From NCBI GenBank assembly GCA_963841705.1, contig CAWJDY010000025.1, positions 62,001 to 126,000 of the forward strand: a stretch of DNA of 64,000 nucleotides, given 5' to 3'. The stretch's first letter is position 1. Each line of letters begins with the position of its first letter. The stretch is from VAZQ01 sp963841705 (GTDB lineage Bacteria; Pseudomonadota; Alphaproteobacteria; Rhizobiales; Xanthobacteraceae). Shown in pieces: positions 8,163-15,646 of the stretch. Both the position numbers and the translations under genes were made by a program. The notes beneath the pieces are model-generated. The model was given only the letters and a program-made list of their open reading frames with translations. It searched no databases and was not told the DNA's origin.

Positions 8163-8734
8163 ACCTATAGCTGCTCCGCCAAATCTGACGTCACGCTTAT
8201 CAGTCCCACGTTACTCCGGCCTCGTCAAACTCGCGTCACTGACGGATTAGCGACCGATGCCGAAGGCAGTAGCAGGATTTTGTACGTTGAGGGTCGCCGC
8301 ATGAAGTTCGTTTTGGCGAATGACCGGGCACCGGACCCGCAATCTTTCGGTGCGCTCTGCTGCGAGCCGATCGCGGAGACTTACCTGCGGGAAATCGCAA
8401 TCAGGCTCTCCTATTATGGCCACAGGGCCAACTTCGGTCACCGCAAGCTTGAGGGCTCGAAGCGCTCCAAATCAAAGCAAGGCTGTTGTCTTGACCTCCT
8501 CCATTGCCACGTCGCTCGGCTTGTAAACCAAGGTTAAGCACAGCGGCACAACAAGAATATCCCGCGTGACCAGCGTGCAATGGATCGCAGCACTCGGATT
8601 CATCAAATTACGTCTCATCACTGAGGAGCAGTGCGCTACGCGCGCACACTAGATGGAAGTACCCAAAATGATCTCGGGCAGCAAATGACGTTGTACTGCG
8701 AATTGGACTTAGACTGGGTAGAAAGGAGAAGGCA
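8163..8734. other. Intergenic region with the second upstream element
   Basis: 572 bp. Short open frames exist (for example 8280-8537) but have no ribosome site, no family resemblance and poor codon use, so I treat them as noncoding. The notable content is the repeat copy at 8525-8620 and a strong AAAGGAGAAGG ribosome site before ATG 8735. Confidence 0.5.
8525..8620 (+). repeat. Upstream element copy 2 (diverged direct repeat)
   Basis: Partner of 7653-7748; see that entry for the aligned landmarks. It ends about 115 bp before the Dyp companion gene at 8735. The similar distance to the downstream gene in both copies suggests a duplicated promoter or control region. Confidence 0.65.
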
Positions 8735-9373
8735 ATGGCTACACAAGCAGTGAACAAAGCACCGGCACCCAAGCAGTCCTCGGGCCTAGAGCACAAGATC
8801 CAGAAGCTGCGGGAGATTTACGCCGACGGGTCAGAGTTCTCGAAGGCCGCGCTGGAAAACGTGATCCGCGCTGTGCAGTCGGGCGGCCCCGCCACGGTAT
8901 CTCAACCGATGGAGAGCGCCGGCCGGATCGGCGCCCGTCGTGGAAAGGTTTCGGAACTGACGTCGCTCTTCCCCATCAAGCCAAGTGGAGCGAAGCGGCT
9001 GCGCGCGTTCCTGGAGCTTCTGCACCCCAGCCTCGGCGATCAAGGCGTGGACAGGGTCGGCACCGTCCACGACATGCGCTTCGTATTCCTGGACAACGAC
9101 ACGAAGCTGCTCTTCTGCACCGCCTACGACGGCGACTGGGATCCTTACGTCGACGACTTCGGGACCAAGATCCCCGACATCCTGGACCTTCAGCTCGGTG
9201 AAGTCGAAGGTTGGCCGGGCATTCGCAGCCCCAAGTTAAAAGACTTCGTCGTGAAGTACCAGATCCCGGCTTACTTCTGGTACGTCGCCAATCCGGATTT
9301 GACTGTGGCGGAGACAAAACGCCTCGAGAAGGTTGGCAAGGCCCTCGACGAATTCCTCGACAAGGTGAGTTGA
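8735..9373 (+). CDS. Conserved companion protein of Dyp-type peroxidase
   Basis: A 212-residue soluble protein. After a low-complexity start (NKAPAPKQSSG) it has a conserved core: LTSLFPIKPSGAKRLRAFLE, VGTVHDMRFVFLDNDTKLLF, AYDGDWDPYVDDF, and EVEGWPGI. I remember this pattern next to or fused with Dyp-type peroxidase and related proteins, but it has no assigned reaction. The GTVHDxRF/LDNDTxLLFxTxYDGDWD stretch looks like half of a ferredoxin-like (Dabb/EthD-like) fold. It sits 91 bp before the peroxidase gene on the same strand, so it is probably co-transcribed and may bind the peroxidase or its substrate (inference). Confidence 0.7.
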   Translation: MATQAVNKAPAPKQSSGLEHKIQKLREIYADGSEFSKAALENVIRAVQSGGPATVSQPMESAGRIGARRGKVSELTSLFPIKPSGAKRLRAFLELLHPSLGDQGVDRVGTVHDMRFVFLDNDTKLLFCTAYDGDWDPYVDDFGTKIPDILDLQLGEVEGWPGIRSPKLKDFVVKYQIPAYFWYVANPDLTVAETKRLEKVGKALDEFLDKVS

Positions 9374-9464
9374 GGAACGAAACCGATGATAACGGGGAGC
9401 GCTTGCCGCTTCCTGCTTCAACGGTTCGTCGGATTTTGTTGAAACCTCTTATGAGGAGCGTGCG

Positions 9465-10838
9465 GTGTCTTCGTTGCAAGATCGCTATCGAGAGCAACCC
9501 AGCATCAGTCCCGCCACCCTTGATCTGCACGAGATTCAGGCGACGGTGCTGCGCTATCGGCCGGAGCCGTACTACGGCACGCATATCCTGCTGCACATCG
9601 AGGATGCACCGAGCGGTCGCGAGTTCCTGCGGAGGCTCGCGCCGCATGTCGCTTCCGCGGCCGATTGGTGGAAAGCTGCAGACGCCTGGATTGCTGTTGC
9701 GATCAGCTATGCTGGCCTGTCGGCATTGGGTGTGCCGGAGCAATCACTGCAAAGCTTTCCGGAGGCGTTTCGGGTTGGAATGGCGGAGCGTGCCGAGATC
9801 CTTCTCGACCACGGTGATAACGATCCGAAGAATTGGCACCAGCCGTTCGGCAGCGGGCAGATTCATATCGTCATCAGCATCTTCAGCGACACCAAAGAAA
9901 AGTGGCGCCGCACCATGGAGTTGGCGCGGCAGCAGTATCATGGATTTTCCGGCGTTACCGTGCTGGGAAGTCAGGACTTCGGCGCCCAGCCGGGCGACCT
10001 CAATCCGCTCGGCTACAAGGACAGTATCGGTCAACCTGCCATCGAGGGCAGTGGTGTCGATCCCCTGCCCGGACAGGGGCGCCCCATCCAGGCAGGTGAA
10101 TTCATCCTCGGTTATCCTGGCGAAGCCGGGGTGCCGCTTGCGATGCCGCAGCCGGATGTGCTCGGGCGCAACGGCACCTTCCTCGGCTTCCGCAAGTACC
10201 AAACGCGGGTCGGCACGTTCAACCAATTCCTGCGCGACAATGCGCAAACCGACGAAGAACGTGAGCTGCTGGCCGCGAAACTCGTCGGCCGTTGGCGCAG
10301 CGGCGCGCCATTGATCCTCGCGCCGGTGAAGGACGACCCGGCGCTCGGTGCAGACCCGCAGCGGAACAACGACTTCACTTACGCCAACGATCCGCACGGC
10401 AAGCAGGTGCCGCTCGGCTGCCACATGCGCCGGATGAACCCGCGCGACACCAAGATGCCGGTGCTCGCGGACGTCAACATCCATCGCATCATCCGGCGCA
10501 GCACCACGTATGGAGTGCCGTACGACCAGAACGCGCTTTCCGAGCGCGATGACGAAGTTCCGCACGGGCTCTATTTCCTGTTCATAAGCGCCAAGGCCAT
10601 GGCGACCATGGAATTCTTGCAACGGGAGTGGATCAACGACGGCAATTTCACGGGGCTTGGCGAGGAACGGGATCCGATCGTAGGTCTGCAGGAGGACGAT
10701 GCCACGTTCACGATTCCGAAGTCTCCGGTCAGGCGCCGCATCCATGGCATCCAGACGTTCAATGTGCTGCGCGGCGGCGAGTATTTCTTCATGCCGAGCC
10801 TGTCAGCGCTGAAATGGTTGGCGGATCTCAAGGGCTGA
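9465..10838 (+). CDS. Dyp-type (dye-decolorizing) heme peroxidase
   Basis: A 457-residue heme peroxidase. It begins at GTG 9465 behind an ATGAGGAGCG ribosome site; the nearby ATG at 9451 is out of frame. The catalytic aspartate is D186 in LGYKDSIGQPAIEG, the proximal heme ligand is probably H340 in VNIHRIIRRS, and GRWRSGAPL contains the distal arginine. The canonical GxxDG motif reads GYKDS, so its last glycine is replaced by serine. There is no Tat or Sec signal, so it is cytoplasmic or encapsulated, unlike EfeB. The length fits the larger class of Dyp enzymes. Such enzymes oxidise dyes, phenolics and lignin models with H2O2. It follows its companion gene at 8735 and precedes a CMD-family gene. 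Confidence 0.9.
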   Translation: MSSLQDRYREQPSISPATLDLHEIQATVLRYRPEPYYGTHILLHIEDAPSGREFLRRLAPHVASAADWWKAADAWIAVAISYAGLSALGVPEQSLQSFPEAFRVGMAERAEILLDHGDNDPKNWHQPFGSGQIHIVISIFSDTKEKWRRTMELARQQYHGFSGVTVLGSQDFGAQPGDLNPLGYKDSIGQPAIEGSGVDPLPGQGRPIQAGEFILGYPGEAGVPLAMPQPDVLGRNGTFLGFRKYQTRVGTFNQFLRDNAQTDEERELLAAKLVGRWRSGAPLILAPVKDDPALGADPQRNNDFTYANDPHGKQVPLGCHMRRMNPRDTKMPVLADVNIHRIIRRSTTYGVPYDQNALSERDDEVPHGLYFLFISAKAMATMEFLQREWINDGNFTGLGEERDPIVGLQEDDATFTIPKSPVRRRIHGIQTFNVLRGGEYFFMPSLSALKWLADLKG

Positions 10839-10874
10839 TGCGCTGAGCCTTGGGCATCAAAGGGATAGGTCGCT

Positions 10875-11255
10875 ATGGACAAGCTTCTTTATGACCGCGG
10901 TCTCGCCAAGCGCCGGCACGTTCTGGGCGATTCATACGTTGACCGCGCGCTTGCGAACGTCAATGACTTCAATCGCGAATTTCAGCAGCTGACGACCGAA
11001 TACTGCTGGGGCGAGGTGTGGGGCGACGAGACCTTGTCGCCGCGCGAGCGCAGCATCCTCACGCTCGGTATGGTCGCCGCGCTCGGCAAGATGGGTGAGT
11101 TCGCCAACCATGTCCGCGGGGCGCGCGCGAACGGCCTCACACCGAATGACCTGCGCGCGGTGCTCATCCAAATCGCCATCTATTGCGGGATCCCGGTCGG
11201 CGCAGACTGCTTTCAGGTGGCAGAAAACATTCTGAGCGACAGCAAGGGAACGTGA
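10875..11255 (+). CDS. Carboxymuconolactone decarboxylase (CMD/AhpD-like) family protein
   Basis: A 126-residue protein with the PcaC-like core: RRHVLGDSYVDRAL, NREFQQLTTEYCWGEVW, LSPRERSILTLGMVAALGK, and EFANHVRGARANGLTPNDLRAVLIQIAIYCG. The ERS and H residues of the gamma-carboxymuconolactone decarboxylase active site are present, and it lacks the CxxC of AhpD peroxidase-type members. It could decarboxylate a beta-ketoadipate pathway intermediate, but CMD proteins outside pca operons often have other roles. It follows the Dyp peroxidase gene by 36 bp on the same strand, so co-expression is likely. Confidence 0.85.
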   Translation: MDKLLYDRGLAKRRHVLGDSYVDRALANVNDFNREFQQLTTEYCWGEVWGDETLSPRERSILTLGMVAALGKMGEFANHVRGARANGLTPNDLRAVLIQIAIYCGIPVGADCFQVAENILSDSKGT

Positions 11256-11268
11256 CAGGAGAGCAGCG

Positions 11269-11514
11269 ATGCAGGTTTCGAAACCGACGGCCAGAACTGT
11301 GGCAATACAGCCGTTCAGCCTCTTGATCGCCGGGCTGCTCTCGTCGCCGTCCTGGGCACATCCTGGTCACGGCGTCGGGGGAGGCGATTGGAGCGTGGTC
11401 CACTACATGACTGAACCAGACCACCTGGTTGCTGCACTGGGATTGGCACTCCTTGTCGCGGGGCCTTTTGCGTGGCGAGCCATTCGCGCGCGCAGGGCCA
11501 GGCAAGCGCGCTGA
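11269..11514 (+). CDS. Small membrane protein with N-terminal signal and His-rich segment
   Basis: An 81-residue protein. The first hydrophobic stretch (IQPFSLLIAGLLSSPSWA) looks like a signal peptide cleaved at SWA, leaving HPGHGVGGGDWSVVHYMTEPDHLVAALG, which resembles the metal-binding start of HupE/UreJ-type proteins. One transmembrane helix (LVAALGLALLVAGPFAWRAI) follows and the end is strongly basic. It could pass or sense a metal in the inner membrane. It lies 13 bp after the CMD gene and 9 bp before the DUF4331 gene, so it is part of the same transcript. Confidence 0.65.
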   Translation: MQVSKPTARTVAIQPFSLLIAGLLSSPSWAHPGHGVGGGDWSVVHYMTEPDHLVAALGLALLVAGPFAWRAIRARRARQAR

Positions 11515-11523
11515 GGTGCATGC

Positions 11524-12147
11524 ATGTCCGACCACATCTCCGGGCCTCGCGCCATCGCCGATCCGGTCATCGACATCACGGACGTCTATGCCTTTCCTTG
11601 TCCGGAAAGTCCGCAGCATCTCGTCCTGATCATGAATGTGTTTCCATACGCCGGTCCGTCCGCCGTCTTCTCCGATGCGGTCATTTATCGGTTGCGGGTG
11701 CGTTCCGTATCGGTTGCGCCCGATGGACGCGCCTTTGCCGTTGCAGCTGACGAATCCATCTTCGACTGCACCTTCAGCGGCACGCAAGCGCAAGAGTGCC
11801 GCTGCGCGTTGCCAACCGGCGACGTAATCACATTTCGTGTGAATGATGAAAGCGGCGGCAAAGGGAAAGGCCTGCGGATATTCGCGGGACAGAGGTCCGA
11901 TCCATTCTTCATCGACGGCCCGATGACCGAGAAAACCATCGCAACAAGGCAGCTCGCCTTCAAGCAAGTCGGTTCCGACCGGCTTTACGGCAAGAATGTC
12001 CTGGGGATCGTCCTGAGGATCGAGTGGCCGACCTTGCTCAAGGGCGGCCCGATGTTCGCGGTGGTCGGAGAGACGCTGAGCGCGGGCAAACGGCCGGTTC
12101 GTCTGGAACGGGTCGGCCGTCCAGAAATCAAGAACGTCACCCTATAA
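11524..12147 (+). CDS. DUF4331 family protein, N-terminal half (frameshifted gene)
   Basis: A 207-residue product with the DUF4331 opening (HISGPRAIADPVIDITDVYAF) and its beta-rich body (SDPFFIDGP, NVLGIVLRIEWP, FAVVGET, ERVGRPEIKNVTL). Family members normally continue after the GRPEIKN motif into a second half. Here the frame ends in TAA at 12145, and the missing half is in the next frame from 12159. Removing two bases (TA at 12145-12146) would give VTL-ISAKMFDTVNRD and restore one reading frame of about 365 residues. No signal peptide is present. The function of DUF4331 is unknown. A sequencing error is possible. Confidence 0.75.
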   Translation: MSDHISGPRAIADPVIDITDVYAFPCPESPQHLVLIMNVFPYAGPSAVFSDAVIYRLRVRSVSVAPDGRAFAVAADESIFDCTFSGTQAQECRCALPTGDVITFRVNDESGGKGKGLRIFAGQRSDPFFIDGPMTEKTIATRQLAFKQVGSDRLYGKNVLGIVLRIEWPTLLKGGPMFAVVGETLSAGKRPVRLERVGRPEIKNVTL

Positions 12148-12158
12148 TTAGTGCGAAG

Positions 12159-12623
12159 ATGTTCGATACGGTCAATCGGGATCTCGAGATTCGCGACATC
12201 TATAACGAAGAGGACGCTTTCAAGCTTTCCAAGCACTACGTCGGCGCGTATCGCGCGCGCCTGAACGCCAATCTCGCATTTTACGACGGCCTCGATGACA
12301 AAGTTGATTGGCCGCTCGACCAGCAGGGCAATCATCCGCTGACCGAGCTCCTGCTCGCCGATTTCCTGGTTGTGGATGCGTCCAAGCCTTTCTCAGAGAC
12401 GAGCTATTTCGGGATCGAGCAGGCGATGCTCGAAGGTCGAGCGCACGCAGCCTGCGGAGGAAGATGGCTCAACGAGGACCTCGTCGACTTTCTTCTGACG
12501 CTGTACGTCAACGCCGGGAAGGGTCCACGCATCCGGGACGGTGTCGACGCGCCGATTGCCTGGTCGTCGAAGGTGTTCCCCTACATGGCGTCGCCGAATC
12601 GTCCGGAGGCTGCCGCGTCATGA
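12159..12623 (+). CDS. DUF4331 family protein, C-terminal half (frameshifted gene)
   Basis: A 154-residue frame from ATG 12159. It contains MFDTVNRDLEIRDIYNEED, YRARLNANLAFYDGLDDKVDWP, LADFLVVDASKPFSETSYF and CGGRWLNEDLVDFLLTLYVN, ending FPYMASPNR, which is the usual DUF4331 C-terminus. It has no ribosome site of its own, and ATG 12159 lies in the middle of the conserved region, so it is best read as the second half of the gene at 11524. Its TGA overlaps the ATG of the TPR gene (ATGA), which shows that the operon context was kept after the frameshift, if the shift is real. Confidence 0.7.
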   Translation: MFDTVNRDLEIRDIYNEEDAFKLSKHYVGAYRARLNANLAFYDGLDDKVDWPLDQQGNHPLTELLLADFLVVDASKPFSETSYFGIEQAMLEGRAHAACGGRWLNEDLVDFLLTLYVNAGKGPRIRDGVDAPIAWSSKVFPYMASPNRPEAAAS

Positions 12624-13678
12624 TTGTCGAACGGCCGCTCACCGACGGCAGTATTGCTTTGCGCAATCTCAGTGCCCAGATCGAGTCCCTGGAACTGGAG
12701 GTCAGGCTTGGTCGCGCTAAGGTCGAAACGCGAGCGGACCTTGTCGAGCTGATCATGTTGCGCGGGCTGATTATCGGCCGCATTGCCGATTACGTCAGAG
12801 CAGAGGAGATTGCGGAACAGCTCGTGCGCGATGCGTCCACTGATGCAACGGCATTCGTCGCCCGTGCTCGAACGCGCGCCAGCTTCCATCGGTTTGACGA
12901 TGCTCTGGCCGACGTCGATCGTGCCGTGCGGCTCTCGCTCGATGTCGAGACGGCCAATGGCGAGCGGGCGGCGATCTTCCAGGCCGTCGGCCGCTACGAT
13001 GAAGCCCTTGTCCTGCGTGAGGAAGCCGCAGCGCGCCGCGCAAGCTTTGAAAATGTAGCGGCGTTGGTCGGCCTGCATGCCGAGCGCAGCGAAGTCGAGG
13101 CAGCGAAACGGCGATACACGCAAAGCCGCAGCCTGTACCGCGGCGTCTCTCCATTTCCGCTGGCGCTTCTCGACTTCCAGCTCGGACTCATGTGGATGAA
13201 CGAGGGCCTGCTGGAGGATGCACGCAGCTCATTCGACGCTGCGCTGCGCCGTGCCCCCGCTTACGCGCCAACCCGAGGCCACCTCGCCGAATTGGAAGCG
13301 CAATTGGGTGAAATTGATTCCGCCGTGAGCCGCCTGTATTCGCTGGTAGAGTCCTCGGACGATCCTGATTACGCTGCGCAGCTCGCGCGCATTCTCGCCG
13401 AGGCCGGCCGAGACGGCGAATCTCGGCACTGGCGCCGGCTGGCGGCGGCGCGCTTTGACGAGCTGGTGGCGAATCGCCCGGAGGCCTTCGCCGACCATGC
13501 AGCCGAATTCTGGCTTGCTGCCGGGGCCGATCCGAACAAGGCGCTCCGGTTGGCAAAAATGAATGCGCAGGTTCGCAACACGCCGCGCGCCCGCGCCCTG
13601 CTGGCGCAGGCTGTTGCTGCAAGCCGTCCTGGTCGACGAGTTGCGGCCCCCGTTCTAACAAACGGAGTGCGACCATGA
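12620..13678 (+). CDS. Tetratricopeptide repeat protein
   Basis: A 352-residue soluble helical-repeat protein. TPR-like helix pairs are visible from about residue 45: RADYVRAEEIAEQLVRD, FHRFDDALADVDRAVRL, VGRYDEALVLREEAAA and NEGLLEDARSSFDAALRRAP. These repeats mediate protein-protein contacts. It starts at ATG 12620 inside the stop of the DUF4331 gene and its own TGA overlaps the next ATG at 13675, so four genes are translationally linked. Paired DUF4331 and TPR genes occur together in other rhizobia as I recall, but a joint function is not known. A role as an assembly partner of the DUF4331 protein is an inference. Confidence 0.8.
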   Translation: MIVERPLTDGSIALRNLSAQIESLELEVRLGRAKVETRADLVELIMLRGLIIGRIADYVRAEEIAEQLVRDASTDATAFVARARTRASFHRFDDALADVDRAVRLSLDVETANGERAAIFQAVGRYDEALVLREEAAARRASFENVAALVGLHAERSEVEAAKRRYTQSRSLYRGVSPFPLALLDFQLGLMWMNEGLLEDARSSFDAALRRAPAYAPTRGHLAELEAQLGEIDSAVSRLYSLVESSDDPDYAAQLARILAEAGRDGESRHWRRLAAARFDELVANRPEAFADHAAEFWLAAGADPNKALRLAKMNAQVRNTPRARALLAQAVAASRPGRRVAAPVLTNGVRP

Positions 13679-13854
13679 TCGAGGTCGTCCAGGCATTCGA
13701 CCGGGCGCCGATCACCCGGCTTGAGAGTGATGACGCGGCAGCGCTCGACCGCAAGATCGAAACCGCCCAAAGGCTCTTCGCAGACAGGCATGCATGGCCG
13801 GCGTTTGCTTTCGATGCTCGCCGTGACTGCTCTGCATCGGGCCAGGAGGTCTAA
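13675..13854 (+). CDS. 59-residue ORF, probable aldehyde dehydrogenase N-terminal remnant
   Basis: ATG 13675 overlaps the TPR stop, and TAA 13852-13854 abuts the ATG of the cytochrome gene. The first 45 residues (VVQAFDRAPITRLESDDAA, LDRKIETAQRLFADRHAW) resemble the N-terminal helices of NAD-dependent aldehyde dehydrogenases of the succinate-semialdehyde type, after which the similarity stops and an unrelated tail (FDARRDCSASGQEV) reads to the stop. The catalytic Cys and the NAD fold are absent, so it cannot be an active enzyme. It is probably the stump left by a deletion that fused the aldehyde dehydrogenase gene to the region before the cytochrome gene. The tail is encoded by a 19-bp sequence found again at 62461. 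Confidence 0.5.
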   Translation: MIEVVQAFDRAPITRLESDDAAALDRKIETAQRLFADRHAWPAFAFDARRDCSASGQEV

Positions 13855-15147
13855 ATGGGAAGGCGCTTCCTGATCGGCGTCGTCGCGATCGGAGTCCTGG
13901 GCATCCTGGGCTTCGGCGCGTTGGCCTGGCGGCCGGCGATTGCACCGATCTCACCTCCCTCGCCGCAAAACTTCGCACCGGAGCTGATCGCGAAGGGCGA
14001 GGCACTCGCCGGCGGCGGCTATTGCGCGGAGTGCCACACTGCCAAGGGCGGACAGAAATTCGCCGGTGGCTATCCCATGCCGACGCCCTTCGGCGTGCTC
14101 TACTCGACCAACATCACGCCCGATCCGGAAACCGGCATCGGCACTTCGTCGGAGGCGGCCTTCGCTCGCGCCATGCACGAAGGTGTCGCCCGCGACGGGT
14201 CGCATCTCTTTCCTGGATTCCCCTATGACCATTTCACCAAGCTGTCCGACGACGACATCAAGGCACTCTATGCCTATTTCATGACCCGGCCTCCGGTCAG
14301 GACTGCCGCGCAGGCCAACACAATTCCGTTCCCGCTCAACATCCGTGCCTTCCAGGAAGGCTGGAAGATTCTGTTCTTCAGGCCCGGCCGCTTTGAACCA
14401 GTCGCAGGAAAGAGCGCCGAGTGGAACCGAGGTGCCTACCTTGCGCTCGGGTTGAGCCATTGCGGTGCCTGCCACACGCCGCGCAACCTGCTTGGCGCCG
14501 AAAAGGCGCACGACGCCTACGCCGGGGCGGTGGTTGACAACTGGATCGCGCCGCCGTTGACCGCGGCGAATCCTGCCCCCGTGCCATGGACGCGCGAGGA
14601 GCTCTACGATTACCTACGCAAGGGCGTGAGTGTCCTTCACGGGACCGCGGCGGGGCCGATGTCTCCCGTCGTAAGCGGTCTTGTTGCGCTTCCGGATTCG
14701 GACATCGACGCACTGGCAACTTATTTTGCCGACGTCGACAATGGGGTCAATCGCTTGGCGTCCATCGATGCTGCGGTAGCGCGTGCAATGTCCTACGCGC
14801 ACGTCGGCGCAGGGCAGCAGTTCGATGCCGATGCTCGGTTCTACACGGCGGCCTGCGCTTCCTGTCACTACAACTCGGGCCAGACGCCGCTTGCGGTCCG
14901 ACCGGACCTCGCGCTCAACAGCGCGTTGAGCCTGCCTGAACCAACCAATCTGATTCAGGTGCTGTTGCGTGGCGTCAGTGCGGAAGAAGGTATTGCGGGC
15001 GTCGTCATGCCGAGCTTCGCGGCGCTCAGGGATGCCGACCTCGCTCGAATCGCCGCCTATCTCCGGCGCACCCGCACGAATTTGCCGCCCTGGCCCGACC
15101 TCGAGAAAAAGATCGCGGCGATGCGCCGGCAGATTGCCTCACGGTGA
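13855..15147 (+). CDS. Triheme c-type cytochrome (dehydrogenase electron-transfer subunit)
   Basis: A 430-residue membrane-anchored cytochrome. One N-terminal helix (FLIGVVAIGVLGILGFGALA) acts as an uncleaved anchor. Three heme-c sites follow: CAECH at 57-61, CGACH at 203-207 and CASCH at 334-338. This is the layout of the cytochrome subunit of membrane alcohol/aldehyde and gluconate dehydrogenases. It moves electrons from the molybdenum enzyme encoded next to it to the respiratory chain on the periplasmic side. It starts one base after the stop of the previous small ORF and is followed 25 bp later by the 2Fe-2S subunit gene. The incomplete gene at 63802 encodes a close paralogue. Confidence 0.88.
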   Translation: MGRRFLIGVVAIGVLGILGFGALAWRPAIAPISPPSPQNFAPELIAKGEALAGGGYCAECHTAKGGQKFAGGYPMPTPFGVLYSTNITPDPETGIGTSSEAAFARAMHEGVARDGSHLFPGFPYDHFTKLSDDDIKALYAYFMTRPPVRTAAQANTIPFPLNIRAFQEGWKILFFRPGRFEPVAGKSAEWNRGAYLALGLSHCGACHTPRNLLGAEKAHDAYAGAVVDNWIAPPLTAANPAPVPWTREELYDYLRKGVSVLHGTAAGPMSPVVSGLVALPDSDIDALATYFADVDNGVNRLASIDAAVARAMSYAHVGAGQQFDADARFYTAACASCHYNSGQTPLAVRPDLALNSALSLPEPTNLIQVLLRGVSAEEGIAGVVMPSFAALRDADLARIAAYLRRTRTNLPPWPDLEKKIAAMRRQIASR

Positions 15148-15172
15148 AGACCCTCGTTCGGAGGCCTTGAAC

Positions 15173-15646
15173 ATGAGAACGCTGCATATAAACGGCCGCG
15201 CCGTTACGATCGAAGCCGAGGACGAAACACCGCTGTTGTGGATCATCCGCGACATCATCGGCCTCACCGGCACGAAATTCGGCTGCGGCATCGGCATGTG
15301 CGGCGCCTGCACCGTGCATGTGGGCGGACGCCCGACGCGCTCCTGCATTACGCCCGTGGGCAGCGTCGCCAATGCCGAGATTACGACGATCGAAGGGCTC
15401 GATCCGCAGGGACAGCATCCGCTGCAGAAGGCCTGGATCGAGCTGCAGGTGCCCCAGTGCGGCTACTGCCAGTCCGGCCAGATCATGCAGGCCGCGTCCC
15501 TGCTCAAGGACTTCCCGACGCCAAGCGACGAGGACATCGACGCAGTCATGGCCGGCAATCTCTGCCGCTGCATGACCTACGTGCGTATCCGCAAGGCAAT
15601 CAAACAGGCTGCGGCCGCAATGCGGAAGGAGGCCTCCAATGGCTAG
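15173..15646 (+). CDS. (2Fe-2S)-binding subunit of molybdenum dehydrogenase (IorA/CoxS-like)
   Basis: A 157-residue iron-sulfur protein starting at ATG 15173. The first cluster motif is CGIGMCGACTVHVGG (plant-type 2Fe-2S) with a further cysteine in RSCITPV. The second cluster is CGYCQSGQIM and NLCRCMTYVRIRKAI. The RC(M)TY signature with Tyr is typical of small subunits that work with an IorB-type large subunit and a cytochrome, in place of an FAD subunit. It overlaps the large-subunit gene by eight bases and transfers electrons from the molybdenum site to the cytochrome c at 13855. It lacks its own export signal and is probably co-exported with the Tat-bearing large subunit. Confidence 0.92.
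   Translation: MRTLHINGRAVTIEAEDETPLLWIIRDIIGLTGTKFGCGIGMCGACTVHVGGRPTRSCITPVGSVANAEITTIEGLDPQGQHPLQKAWIELQVPQCGYCQSGQIMQAASLLKDFPTPSDEDIDAVMAGNLCRCMTYVRIRKAIKQAAAAMRKEASNG

Noticed and set aside
8280..8537. Possible 85-residue protein
   Set aside because: No ribosome site, no family pattern, and it runs into the duplicated upstream element.
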